50,342 nt of DNA from an uncultured Eubacterium sp. (GTDB taxonomy: Bacteria; Bacillota; Clostridia; Lachnospirales; Lachnospiraceae). A program made the position numbers and the translations under genes. Numbering within the stretch: the stretch's first letter is position 1; each line of letters starts with the position of its first letter. This document shows positions 42,650-50,342 of the stretch, in pieces. The notes beneath the pieces are model-generated. The model searched no databases. It saw only the letters and a program-made list of their open reading frames with translations, and was not told where the DNA came from. The DNA is taken from contig CAMEVC010000018.1 of the NCBI GenBank assembly GCA_945939115.1, forward strand, positions 1 to 50,342, written 5' to 3'.

Positions 42650-43974
42650 TACTCTTTCTCCTTACGTTCCCTGTTTATAAATCTTATTGATGTGCCTCTG
42701 AATCCAAAGGATTCTCTTATTCTGTTTTCAATATATCTTGTATATGAAAAATGTGTAAGCTGAACATCATTGACAAACATAACGAAGGTTGGCGGTTTTA
42801 CGGAAACCTGTGTCATATAGTATATTTTCAATCTCTTTCCTTTATCTGAAGGCGGCTGCTTCATGGCAACAGCCTCAGTGAGTATCTCGTTGAGAACACC
42901 TGTCGGAATTCTCATAGTCTGTGCATCAACAATCTGGTCAATCATTTCGTAAAGCTTAATTAATCTCTGACCTGTTTTAGCAGAGACAAATATAATCTCA
43001 GCGTATGACATAAAGGATAAGGTATCTTTTATCTTATTAGTAAATTCATAAATAGTCTTATCATCTTTTTCAATATCATCCCACTTGTTAACTGCAATAA
43101 TAATACCTTTGCCACGCTCATGAGCAATTCCAGCAATCTTAGCATCCTGTTCTGTGACACCCTCTGTTGCATCAATAACAAGAACTGCAATGTCTGCACG
43201 TTCCACTGCAGCGACAGTCCTGATTATACTGAACCGTTCAAGGTCCTCTTTTATCTTGCTCTTTCGGCGCAGACCCGCTGTATCAATAAAAACATATTCT
43301 TTATCATTGTACTTGATTACTGTATCAATAGCGTCTCTTGTTGTACCTGCAATATCTGATACAATAACTCTGTTCTTCCCAAGAAGCTTGTTGACAATAG
43401 ATGACTTTCCAACATTAGGCTTACCGATAATTGCAACCTTAGGTCTGTCGTCCTCTTCTTCCGTGTCAGAGCTTTCAGGGAAATGACTTACAACTTCATC
43501 AAGAACTTCTCCAAATCCGAGCTTGTTAACAGCCGATATAGGAAATGGCTCGCCTATTCCCAGATTATAGAATTCATATACATCCGGCATCATCTTCTCA
43601 AAGCTGTCCACCTTGTTGACAACTAAAACAACAGGTTTGTGAGATCTTCTGAGCATATCTGCCACCTTAGAATCTGAGTCAACCAGTCCCTGTTTTACAT
43701 CTGTCATAAATATAATGACATCCGCTGTCTCAATGGCTATCTCTGCCTGCTCACGCATCTGGGACAGAATTATATCTCCTGTATCCGGTTCAATTCCACC
43801 TGTATCAATCAGTGTGAAATTGTGATTCAGCCAGCTCACCTCAGCATATATACGGTCTCTTGTTACACCCGGTGTATCCTTTACTATTGAAATCTGCTGC
43901 CCGCATAAACTGTTAAACAATGTAGATTTACCTACATTAGGTCTGCCGACAACAGCTACTATTGGTTTGCTCAT
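42649..43974 (-). CDS. der: Ribosome-associated GTPase Der (EngA)
   Basis: A 441-aa protein with two GTPase domains (GRPNVGKST at 10-18, then GKPNVGKSS in the middle) and a C-terminal KH-like domain. Needed for 50S assembly. The der-plsY-gpsA order is common in Clostridia. Confidence 0.97.
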   Translation of the reverse strand: MSKPIVAVVGRPNVGKSTLFNSLCGQQISIVKDTPGVTRDRIYAEVSWLNHNFTLIDTGGIEPDTGDIILSQMREQAEIAIETADVIIFMTDVKQGLVDSDSKVADMLRRSHKPVVLVVNKVDSFEKMMPDVYEFYNLGIGEPFPISAVNKLGFGEVLDEVVSHFPESSDTEEEDDRPKVAIIGKPNVGKSSIVNKLLGKNRVIVSDIAGTTRDAIDTVIKYNDKEYVFIDTAGLRRKSKIKEDLERFSIIRTVAAVERADIAVLVIDATEGVTEQDAKIAGIAHERGKGIIIAVNKWDDIEKDDKTIYEFTNKIKDTLSFMSYAEIIFVSAKTGQRLIKLYEMIDQIVDAQTMRIPTGVLNEILTEAVAMKQPPSDKGKRLKIYYMTQVSVKPPTFVMFVNDVQLTHFSYTRYIENRIRESFGFRGTSIRFINRERKEKE

Positions 43975-44112
43975 AATTAATAACGACCTCTTTCATAATT
44001 TATAAAAAATTAATACACGCAATCTATAATATAATATCAGTTCCATTGCTTTTTGTAAAGCACTGTGATATCATACAGATTATTGATTTTATGCGCTTTC
44101 GGAGGTGTTTTT

Positions 44113-44943
44113 GTGAAAATATTCCATAAAAAGTTTACATTTTTTACAATATTGTTTTTAATAGCTGCCATTACATTTTTACCGGTTACATCTATGGCAT
44201 CAGACACTTTATATAAGTTTTCAGACATTGATTTAAAGATTTCTGTACCGGAAGGTCTTTTCTGTTTTACACAGAATACAACAGGCAATAATGCCTATCT
44301 TCAGAAAATAGGTGCCGAGAATGCCAATGAGGTTCAGAATTCAATGAAAGCCTCTAATATTTATCTGGAAGCATTTTCGGATGACATATCTTATGAGATT
44401 GCCGTTGTGGGAATGAAAGCCGGGAATTCTCTGCCAAATCTCGATGAACTAAGCGAGTCAGAACTTAATTCTTACTTTGAACAGTATATTGAAACAGAGC
44501 AATCAAAGAATGATGACACACTTATTGAGACTATGAGCGGCAGTGCAGTTGATGTGATAAATGGACACCCATATTTCAGGACAGAGGTTAAATCTGTTTC
44601 CGAAGAAAACAACTCTATATATTCAAGAAAATATTATACTGTCACAAGAGGATATATATATATTTATTCCCTTCAATCTAATGGAAAAGAAATTACATCT
44701 GATATGATTGATGATGTAGAATATATGATTAACTCAGCACAGTATACACCGGTTAAGAAATCTATCTTTGAGAACGGAATATTTACGGAGACACTCTCAA
44801 CAATATTAACAGCCGGTATTCCAATTGCAATTCTTGTTGTTATTTTGCTTGTAATCACTAAGGTTGGCAAAAAGGGACATGCAAAGCTTTCTTCAGAGGA
44901 GGCGGTTCTTCGTGCCAGATACAAGGAAGAACATAAGAAATAG
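44113..44943 (+). CDS. Exported protein with C-terminal membrane anchor, unknown function
   Basis: A 276-aa product from GTG (44113), with GGAGGTG six bases upstream; a longer frame from 44065 lacks a ribosome site. A signal peptide (residues 1-29) is followed by an exported domain. A C-terminal helix (about 240-260) and a basic cytoplasmic tail close it. No known domain was recognised. It is on the plus strand between minus-strand genes. Confidence 0.72.
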   Translation: MKIFHKKFTFFTILFLIAAITFLPVTSMASDTLYKFSDIDLKISVPEGLFCFTQNTTGNNAYLQKIGAENANEVQNSMKASNIYLEAFSDDISYEIAVVGMKAGNSLPNLDELSESELNSYFEQYIETEQSKNDDTLIETMSGSAVDVINGHPYFRTEVKSVSEENNSIYSRKYYTVTRGYIYIYSLQSNGKEITSDMIDDVEYMINSAQYTPVKKSIFENGIFTETLSTILTAGIPIAILVVILLVITKVGKKGHAKLSSEEAVLRARYKEEHKK

Positions 44944-44950
44944 CAGTGTT

Positions 44951-45835
44951 TTATTTACATATGCTCATAAATCCGCAGAGCACTCCGCGCTGTCCGTGAG
45001 ATGCTCTGTGAGAAAATAGCCAGTCGCTGTTGCAGCTTGTGCATATGTCTGTTATACCGATATTATCTGGATGAATACCCTCATGTATCATATTAAAGTA
45101 ATTAGCAGCCTGAAGATTGAGAAGATATTTGTTATTTCCTTTAGGGCGGATTATAATGTCTGATTCATTCAATCCATATGCATTCCGGAACTGCTCTGCT
45201 ACATTTTCATCCACTTCATAGCACTCCTGACAAATTGATGGGCCTATAAATGTGTAGAGATTCTTAGGAATAGTTCCATATGTCTTTCTCATAAGAGAAA
45301 CTGTCTCATGTGTTATATTTGCAACTGTTCCGCGCCATCCTGAATGGGATGCACCTATGCAGTGACTTACCGGGTCAATAAAATATACAGGAACACAGTC
45401 AGCGAAATAGGTAACAAGACAAAGATTCTTTTCATTGGTTATGAGACCGTCAATATTGTCGAAATCTCTATCTTTTGTAAGTCCCATTCCTGCGTGTCTG
45501 CGGTCTACAGCCAGCACATTTGTTGTGTGGGTCTGCCTGGAACATACACAATCATTTCTTGAAAGTCCCATTGTCTCAAGAAATAAGTCATAATTCTTAT
45601 ATACATTTTCAATATCATCCCCTCTGTCAAAGGCAAAATTCATACTTGAAAATATACCTGAACTAACCCCTCCTATTCTTGTTGAAAAATGAAGCTTAAC
45701 CCAGTCGAATTTATCAAAGGGCGTGAATTCAATATATGTTATTCCCCTGTCATCAGTTATTCTTGTTGTATTGCGGGCTGTTAAAGGATTTAACCCACCA
45801 AAAGTCTTTTCCACATCAATATAATTAATATTCAT
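44951..45835 (-). CDS. pgeF: YfiH/PgeF-family peptidoglycan editing or purine nucleoside enzyme
   Basis: A 294-aa laccase-domain protein. The metal site residues lie in RQTHTTNV (His), FADCVPVYF (Cys) and GASHSGWRGTVANI (His). Family members have adenosine/purine nucleoside phosphorylase and peptidoglycan-editing roles. It lies upstream of a terminal group ending in an opposite-strand exported protein gene. Confidence 0.9.
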   Translation of the reverse strand: MNINYIDVEKTFGGLNPLTARNTTRITDDRGITYIEFTPFDKFDWVKLHFSTRIGGVSSGIFSSMNFAFDRGDDIENVYKNYDLFLETMGLSRNDCVCSRQTHTTNVLAVDRRHAGMGLTKDRDFDNIDGLITNEKNLCLVTYFADCVPVYFIDPVSHCIGASHSGWRGTVANITHETVSLMRKTYGTIPKNLYTFIGPSICQECYEVDENVAEQFRNAYGLNESDIIIRPKGNNKYLLNLQAANYFNMIHEGIHPDNIGITDICTSCNSDWLFSHRASHGQRGVLCGFMSICK

Positions 45836-45847
45836 AAATTGAGTCCC

Positions 45848-46195
45848 TTAAAAAGCATTTTGTATATGTGTTATTGAATCGGCATTAATAGCGATGACAT
45901 CAAAGCGGCATGGAATATCTGTCCGCTTATATCTTGTTGTCAGGTAGAAACTTGCAACATTTCTGATAGTCTGTTGTTTTCTTATTCCTACAGCCTCTGA
46001 AGCATTTCCATAACGGCTGGTGCTTCTGTATTTTACCTCGACAAACACAAGATATTCATCTTTCATTGCAATTATATCTATCTCTCCCATACGCGTCCTG
46101 AAATTGCGTTCAACAATGGTATATCCCTTATCTACAAGGTATTTCACTGCCTGAAATTCTTTTTCCGTTCCCAATGCTCTTTTATTAACTGTCAT
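45848..46195 (-). CDS. yraN: YraN/UPF0102 endonuclease-like protein
   Basis: A 115-aa protein with the family fold: GTEKEFQAVKYL, RTRMGEIDIIAMKDEYLVFVEVK (a D-x-ExK-type nuclease core). Function not established. It starts with an overlap at the stop of the FlhB-like gene. Confidence 0.92.
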   Translation of the reverse strand: MTVNKRALGTEKEFQAVKYLVDKGYTIVERNFRTRMGEIDIIAMKDEYLVFVEVKYRSTSRYGNASEAVGIRKQQTIRNVASFYLTTRYKRTDIPCRFDVIAINADSITHIQNAF

Positions 46196-46485
46196 TATTT
46201 ACCCATCTTTCCTTTGATCTTATCACAGTTATCAACAAAGACAAGAATTTCAGCTACAACGGTATACAGTTCAGGAGGAATCATCTCTCCTATTTCAAGC
46301 TTTGATAAAGTGTTGGCAAGTTTTGAATCCTCGTATACAGGCACATCTGCTTCTCCAGCTTTCTCAATGATTGCCTCAGCTATATGTCCCCGTCCTGTAG
46401 CAATTATCTTGGGTGCCTGTTCACCCGGATTATATTCAAGAGCGACAGCTATTTTAGGCTTTTCTCTATTATCTTTATCACTCAT
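46195..46485 (-). CDS. FlhB C-terminal-domain-like protein (YlqH/FhlX type)
   Basis: A 96-aa protein equivalent to the cytoplasmic domain of the export switch FlhB without its membrane part (VALEYNPGEQAPKIIATGRG, GEMIPPELYTVVAEIL). The NPTH autocleavage motif of true FlhB is replaced by NPGE. GGAGG precedes the ATG. Bacillus has the same gene (ylqH) next to ylqG and rnhB. Confidence 0.85.
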   Translation of the reverse strand: MSDKDNREKPKIAVALEYNPGEQAPKIIATGRGHIAEAIIEKAGEADVPVYEDSKLANTLSKLEIGEMIPPELYTVVAEILVFVDNCDKIKGKMGK

Positions 46486-46499
46486 AGTTCCTCCGCTAA

Positions 46500-48056
46500 T
46501 CACGCTTTTACATCAAATAAATATTGTCCGCCGGAAGCGGGTCTTATATCTTTCTCTATAAAATCCTTCACAAAATCCAGTCTTTCATCTGCATCCTGCG
46601 CCACTTTCATCTCAAAATGAGTTTTATATCCAAGCTGTTCAAGTCTTTCATTGAGCTTATCAATATGCTGGTATACGAAATCAAGCAGTTCTTCTGTCTC
46701 CAGTACGAAATTGGTTGAAATGTTATTTCCCTTTGACAGATTAACATATATATCCATAGATTTAAGGTTTTCCATATCAAGATGGAGCATGGCACTTATA
46801 TTATCTGTATTATTGGCGAGCTTTTTTTTATTAGTGAATACAAAAAGTTCACCGTTGCCTTCACTCTCAGAGAATTTGATTGGCATCTGGAAATATGTCA
46901 TATTCTTATTAAGGTCATTCATGAAATCAATGTTACTTCTTATATCTGAAAGACTTTTTGACAAGCCCTGACTGGATTGTAAATCATTGGATTTAAGAAA
47001 ACTTTCGATAGTTGTAACATTTTTTCTGATACGCTTGTAATAGGAGCTGACAGCCGCCTCTCCCTCCTCTACATCCCTTGGAGTGAGCTTCATGGTATCA
47101 TTGACAGCAGCGTGTAAGAGTTCCCTGAATCCTTTAGAGTTTATTATTTCTTTGAGACTGTTCCCATCTGTAAATGTTTCAGCGGAGAGAAGTCTGGTAA
47201 GTATATCTTTCACGCTTGTTTCCATAAGATTATCAGCAATTTCATTTAATCCTGCATTGGATAGCATATTTGTTAGTTCCACAGCAGATGTATCAGATAA
47301 GATATCACCAGCTATAGATGACTGTACAGCATTTCCATCAAAGCCCTCATAAATAGTGGAAATAATATCTTTAAAAACATTAAGCGCAGAAGAATCATCG
47401 GATGATGAAACCATGCCTGAAACAAATTCCTGCTCAACCTCTGACAACAGGCTTTCAATTTTACCGTCAAACTGACTGTAAATCTGAAATTCTTTAATGT
47501 TATCAGAAGTTACAGGAATCTCAAGTCTCATAAGATTGGCTATAGTATTGATGGATGCGTCAGGAAATTGCATTGAATATCTCGCCATCTGGCTTATTGT
47601 ATCTGAATCTACAGGCATTCCTAGTCCCAGCAGTTCCTTTACAATATTAATATTATCCTCTGTTGGACCTAATCCGGCAGCTTCTAAAGCTTTATCAATA
47701 AGAACTGCCTGCTGTTCACCAGCAAGCACCGGCTTAATTGAAATCCTGTTCCCTGCGTTTTCCTCCACAATAAAAGTGACATTCTGACCGGCATTTATCA
47801 TGGCACCATCGGAAAGCTTTGCTGATATCTCTGCTCCATTATTCATGGTAATAAATGCAGTGCCATCCTTTATCTCGTTTACAAATCCGGTAAATGTATC
47901 ACCAGACATAAGAGAATTAAGTAATTTCATTCCCTCAGACAGAAACTGTGAATTGTCAGTGCGAACAGGAAACTTAATATTCCCATCCTGTATCTGTACA
48001 GAGGATGTTTCTGATGAAAAATTGTTTTTGAAAAAATCGGACATATTAATATTCAT
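46500..48056 (-). CDS. FliK-like hook-length-control-domain protein (YlqG type)
   Basis: A 518-aa protein. The C-terminal about 110 residues (GELFVFTNKKKLA, LDMENLKSMDIYVNL, LNERLEQLGY) resemble the FliK hook-length domain. The remainder is a Ser/Asn/Asp-rich helical region. Paired with the FlhB-like gene downstream and between rnhB and it, exactly the Bacillus rnhB-ylqG-ylqH order. Role not established. Confidence 0.72.
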   Translation of the reverse strand: MNINMSDFFKNNFSSETSSVQIQDGNIKFPVRTDNSQFLSEGMKLLNSLMSGDTFTGFVNEIKDGTAFITMNNGAEISAKLSDGAMINAGQNVTFIVEENAGNRISIKPVLAGEQQAVLIDKALEAAGLGPTEDNINIVKELLGLGMPVDSDTISQMARYSMQFPDASINTIANLMRLEIPVTSDNIKEFQIYSQFDGKIESLLSEVEQEFVSGMVSSSDDSSALNVFKDIISTIYEGFDGNAVQSSIAGDILSDTSAVELTNMLSNAGLNEIADNLMETSVKDILTRLLSAETFTDGNSLKEIINSKGFRELLHAAVNDTMKLTPRDVEEGEAAVSSYYKRIRKNVTTIESFLKSNDLQSSQGLSKSLSDIRSNIDFMNDLNKNMTYFQMPIKFSESEGNGELFVFTNKKKLANNTDNISAMLHLDMENLKSMDIYVNLSKGNNISTNFVLETEELLDFVYQHIDKLNERLEQLGYKTHFEMKVAQDADERLDFVKDFIEKDIRPASGGQYLFDVKA

Positions 48057-48081
48057 CGCATCCTCCTTAAATGTCTAGGCG

Positions 48082-48738
48082 TCAGATAAAGTTCTTAATA
48101 AATGTTTTTCTGTGAATAGGACATGGGCCAAATTGTCTGATAGCATCAATATGAGCTTTTGTACCATATCCTTTATGCTTAGCAAAGCCGTATTCAGGGT
48201 ATTGTAAATCATACTCTGCCATAATACGATCCCTGGTAACTTTAGCCAATATGCTTGCTGATGCAATAGTAAGGCTTTTGGCATCTCCTTTTATAATCGG
48301 TACCTGTCTGATATCAATACCCGGTATTGTCACTGCATCGTTAAGTAGTATATCGGGTGAAACAGATAGTTTGTTAACTGCCTCACGCATAGCTTCATAG
48401 GTTGCCTGCAGAATATTAATTTCATCTATACGTTCAGGTGAAACAATTCCCAAACCAAAGCAAAGAGCTTCCTCTTTAATTACATCAAAGAGTTCCTCTC
48501 TTTTCTTTTCGCTCAATTTCTTAGAATCGTTTACATACAGAATTCTCTTTCCTTTAGGAAGGACTACTGCTCCTGCAACAACCGGACCGGCAAGAGGACC
48601 TCTTCCTGCCTCATCAATACCGCATATATAAGAAAAACTGTCATATTTTTCTTCAAATTCACGCATTGCTTCAATACGTTCTTTTTCCTCCTGAAGCTTA
48701 GCAGCTTTTTTAATTTCGCGTTCTTCTTTCAGTGTCAT
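48082..48738 (-). CDS. rnhB: Ribonuclease HII
   Basis: A 218-aa enzyme. Catalytic Asp42-Glu43 in ICGIDEAGRGPLAG, third Asp in LLNDAVTIPG region, and ASILAKVTRDRIM. A short coiled N-terminus (1-30) precedes the core. Removes ribonucleotides from DNA. Between rbgA and the FliK-like gene. Confidence 0.96.
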   Translation of the reverse strand: MTLKEEREIKKAAKLQEEKERIEAMREFEEKYDSFSYICGIDEAGRGPLAGPVVAGAVVLPKGKRILYVNDSKKLSEKKREELFDVIKEEALCFGLGIVSPERIDEINILQATYEAMREAVNKLSVSPDILLNDAVTIPGIDIRQVPIIKGDAKSLTIASASILAKVTRDRIMAEYDLQYPEYGFAKHKGYGTKAHIDAIRQFGPCPIHRKTFIKNFI

Positions 48739-48753
48739 AATATGAACCTTCCT

Positions 48754-49653
48754 TTATACTCTCTCAAGAGATATTCTTCCAATCTTTCCCTCACGGAAAT
48801 CATCAAGAATACATCCGGCAGCCTTCTCGTAGTCAATATCGCCACCCTTTTTAAGACACCCGCGTTTTCTTGCAATATAATCCATTATACACAGCGCAGT
48901 TGCATTTTCAGGATTCATCATTGTTTCAGTATCAACATTTTCAAATATATTCTCAGTAATATCAAATCTGTCAAAAAGCATTTTCTTATAATTCTTATTA
49001 AGGAACTTGATAATTTCCAAGGCAAGTTCTTCAATATTAAGAATCTGGTCATTGATTGAGCCTATCATGGCAAGTCTCTCCCCGACATTCCTATCCTCTA
49101 TCTTAGGCCAGAGAATACCTGGAGTATCAAGAAGTTCAACACTTCCTCCAATTCTAATCCATTGCTTTCCTTTAGTTACACCTGGTTTATTTCCTGTCTT
49201 GGCGCTCTTTCTTCCTGTAAAAGAATTAATAAATGTTGACTTTCCCACATTGGGAATTCCAACAATCATTGCCTTGATTGTCCTGTTGTTTATGCCTCTT
49301 TTCTTATCCCGTTCTATCTTATCAGCACAGGCAGTTGTTATCAGACTGTTAACAGCTCTGTTACCGGTATTAAGGCGGGAATTAAGCTTAAGACAGTAAA
49401 ATCCTTTTTCCTTAAAGTAAGATATCCATTCATCAGTCACAGCATCATCTGCTAAGTCCGATTTATTCAATAATATTATTCTTGATTTATTTCTGGCAAG
49501 TTTATCAATATCCGGATTGCGGCTGCTCAAAGGAATTCTTGCATCAACAATTTCGATAACAAGGTCCACAAGCTTAATATCGTCTTCCATCATACGACGA
49601 GCTTTGGTCATGTGTCCGGGATACCAGTTTATTGCTGTTTTCTTCTCTTCCAT
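48754..49653 (-). CDS. rbgA: Ribosome biogenesis GTPase RbgA (YlqF)
   Basis: A 299-aa circularly permuted GTPase: G4 NKSD (63-66) precedes G1 GIPNVGKST (132-140) and G3 DTPG. INWYPGHMTKARR start is typical. It acts in late 50S assembly. lepB lies upstream and rnhB downstream, the conserved order. Confidence 0.96.
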   Translation of the reverse strand: MEEKKTAINWYPGHMTKARRMMEDDIKLVDLVIEIVDARIPLSSRNPDIDKLARNKSRIILLNKSDLADDAVTDEWISYFKEKGFYCLKLNSRLNTGNRAVNSLITTACADKIERDKKRGINNRTIKAMIVGIPNVGKSTFINSFTGRKSAKTGNKPGVTKGKQWIRIGGSVELLDTPGILWPKIEDRNVGERLAMIGSINDQILNIEELALEIIKFLNKNYKKMLFDRFDITENIFENVDTETMMNPENATALCIMDYIARKRGCLKKGGDIDYEKAAGCILDDFREGKIGRISLERV

Positions 49654-49666
49654 TATTCTATCCTCA

Positions 49667-50227
49667 TTATTCTACAAATCCAAACGAATCAAATGGTCCG
49701 ATTATCATCCATACTTTACCTACAATATTAGAACTCTTTACCATACCAACGCTTGCAAAACGGCTGTCTTCACTGTTGTTACGGTTATCTCCGAGGACAA
49801 AATACTCGTCCTTTCCAAGAGTATATGGATTAGCAGCCATTCCCGGAGTGAGAATCAATGTATCAGTTACATCTCCTTCAAGAATTTCATCGTTTATATA
49901 TACTCTTCCATCCTTAATCTGAACTGTCTCCCCGGGAAGACCTATAACTCTTTTAATATATATCTTAGATGAATCAACCGAATCCTGATGAAAAGCAATG
50001 CAGTCAAATCTTTTCGGTCCGGAAAATGCATAAGAAATCCTGTTAACCAGTACTGTGTTATTGTTTGAGAGTGTTTCGTCCATAGAATTACCCACTACAG
50101 TTGTCCTGCAGCATATAAATATGACAAGAACATAAGCAAGTATGATAACAATCATAATATCCACAGCATATTTGAATATATTTAGCAGTTTTGTATTCTC
50201 CTGATACCTTTTTTGAAAAAATCTCAT
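49667..50227 (-). CDS. lepB: Signal peptidase I
   Basis: A 186-aa type I signal peptidase with one N-terminal membrane helix (about 20-40). Catalytic Ser48 (GNSMDE) and Lys92 (YIKRVIGLPGE), plus LGDNRNNSEDSR box E. Cleaves exported precursors. A terminator separates it from rplS. Confidence 0.96.
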   Translation of the reverse strand: MRFFQKRYQENTKLLNIFKYAVDIMIVIILAYVLVIFICCRTTVVGNSMDETLSNNNTVLVNRISYAFSGPKRFDCIAFHQDSVDSSKIYIKRVIGLPGETVQIKDGRVYINDEILEGDVTDTLILTPGMAANPYTLGKDEYFVLGDNRNNSEDSRFASVGMVKSSNIVGKVWMIIGPFDSFGFVE

Positions 50228-50254
50228 AGTATATCTAAATCCCCTGATAATTAT

Positions 50255-50285
50255 AAAAAAGGGACATTTAAAAAATGTCCCTTAA
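50255..50285 (-). terminator. Terminator between rplS and lepB
   Basis: On the minus strand AAGGGACATT pairs with AATGTCCCTT around a short T-rich loop and is followed by TTTTTT. It ends the rplS transcript. Confidence 0.87.
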
Positions 50286-50299
50286 GCTGAATAACAAAA

Positions 50300-50342
50300 T
50301 TATCTAACTAATTCCTTAACCTTAGCAGCCTTACCTGTTCTC
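50300..50342 (-). CDS. rplS: Ribosomal protein L19, C-terminal fragment
   Basis: Only the last 14 codons lie in the window (reading RTGKAAKVKELVR then TAA), cut by the window edge. The basic KAAKVKE-type ending and the position before lepB-rbgA-rnhB match L19 in the Bacillus-type order. Confidence 0.8.
   Translation of the reverse strand, partial: RTGKAAKVKELVR

Overview
The window comes from a low-GC, monoderm Firmicute. The gene content and protein style point to a Lachnospiraceae-type Clostridium: a minDE-rodA-mgsA block, a lexA/yneA SOS pair, the L21-Prp-L27-Obg cluster with a cleavable L27 N-terminus, and a his operon with short HisG plus HisZ. The species cannot be fixed from the sequence alone. 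Almost all genes right of 14.6 kb lie on the minus strand in dense, often overlapping operons.

Layout. (1) 1-2.74 kb, plus strand: minD, minE, a RodA/FtsW-type SEDS protein and mgsA. (2) 2.75-3.80 kb, minus strand: a 349-aa XerS-like tyrosine recombinase. (3) 3.87-14.60 kb: an accessory island of two compact, related filamentous (inovirus-like) prophages of about 5.4 kb each. They sit in inverted orientation, their 3' ends meeting at about 9.25 kb. (4) 14.6-17.4 kb: DEAD-box helicase, divergent yneA and lexA with LexA boxes, and a 232-bp MITE-like palindrome. (5) 17.4-21.8 kb: rsfS, yqeK, nadD, yhbY, obg, rpmA, prp, rplU. (6) 21.8-28.7 kb: PAP2 phosphatase, RNase E/G, then the his operon read as hisZ-hisG-hisD-hisB-hisA/I. 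(7) 28.8-36 kb: PAS/GGDEF-like protein, RecU, pseudouridine synthases, YgiQ radical SAM protein, rRNA methyltransferase. (8) 36-44 kb: coaD, rsmD, a large LuxR-type ATPase regulator, gpsA, plsY, der. (9) 44-50.3 kb: an exported protein, pgeF, yraN, FlhB-like and FliK-like proteins, rnhB, rbgA, lepB and the 3' end of rplS.

The notable system is the prophage pair. Each copy carries the same gene order: putative ssDNA-binding protein, a hairpin-rich spacer, a 51-aa major coat protein, a terminator, a signal-peptide plus C-terminal-anchor adsorption protein (pIII-like), three tiny membrane proteins, a Zot/pI-type assembly ATPase, a CopG-like ribbon-helix-helix protein, an HUH rolling-circle Rep, and a small membrane protein on the opposite strand. 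The hairpin-CopG-Rep order resembles pMV158-family plasmids. No integrase lies inside either prophage and no secretin is present, as expected for a monoderm host. Each prophage is bounded by imperfect palindromes of the form TTCGCTAAA-spacer-TTTAACGAA. One pair of palindromes lies at each outer end and one near-perfect palindrome lies at the centre. The outer-left one is about 70 bp from the start of the XerS-like gene. The simplest reading is that both phages integrated with the host single-recombinase XerS/dif machinery, probably through a folded single-stranded attP as known for CTXphi. Replication and assembly genes are nearly identical between the copies, while the adsorption ectodomains and parts of the non-coding DNA differ.
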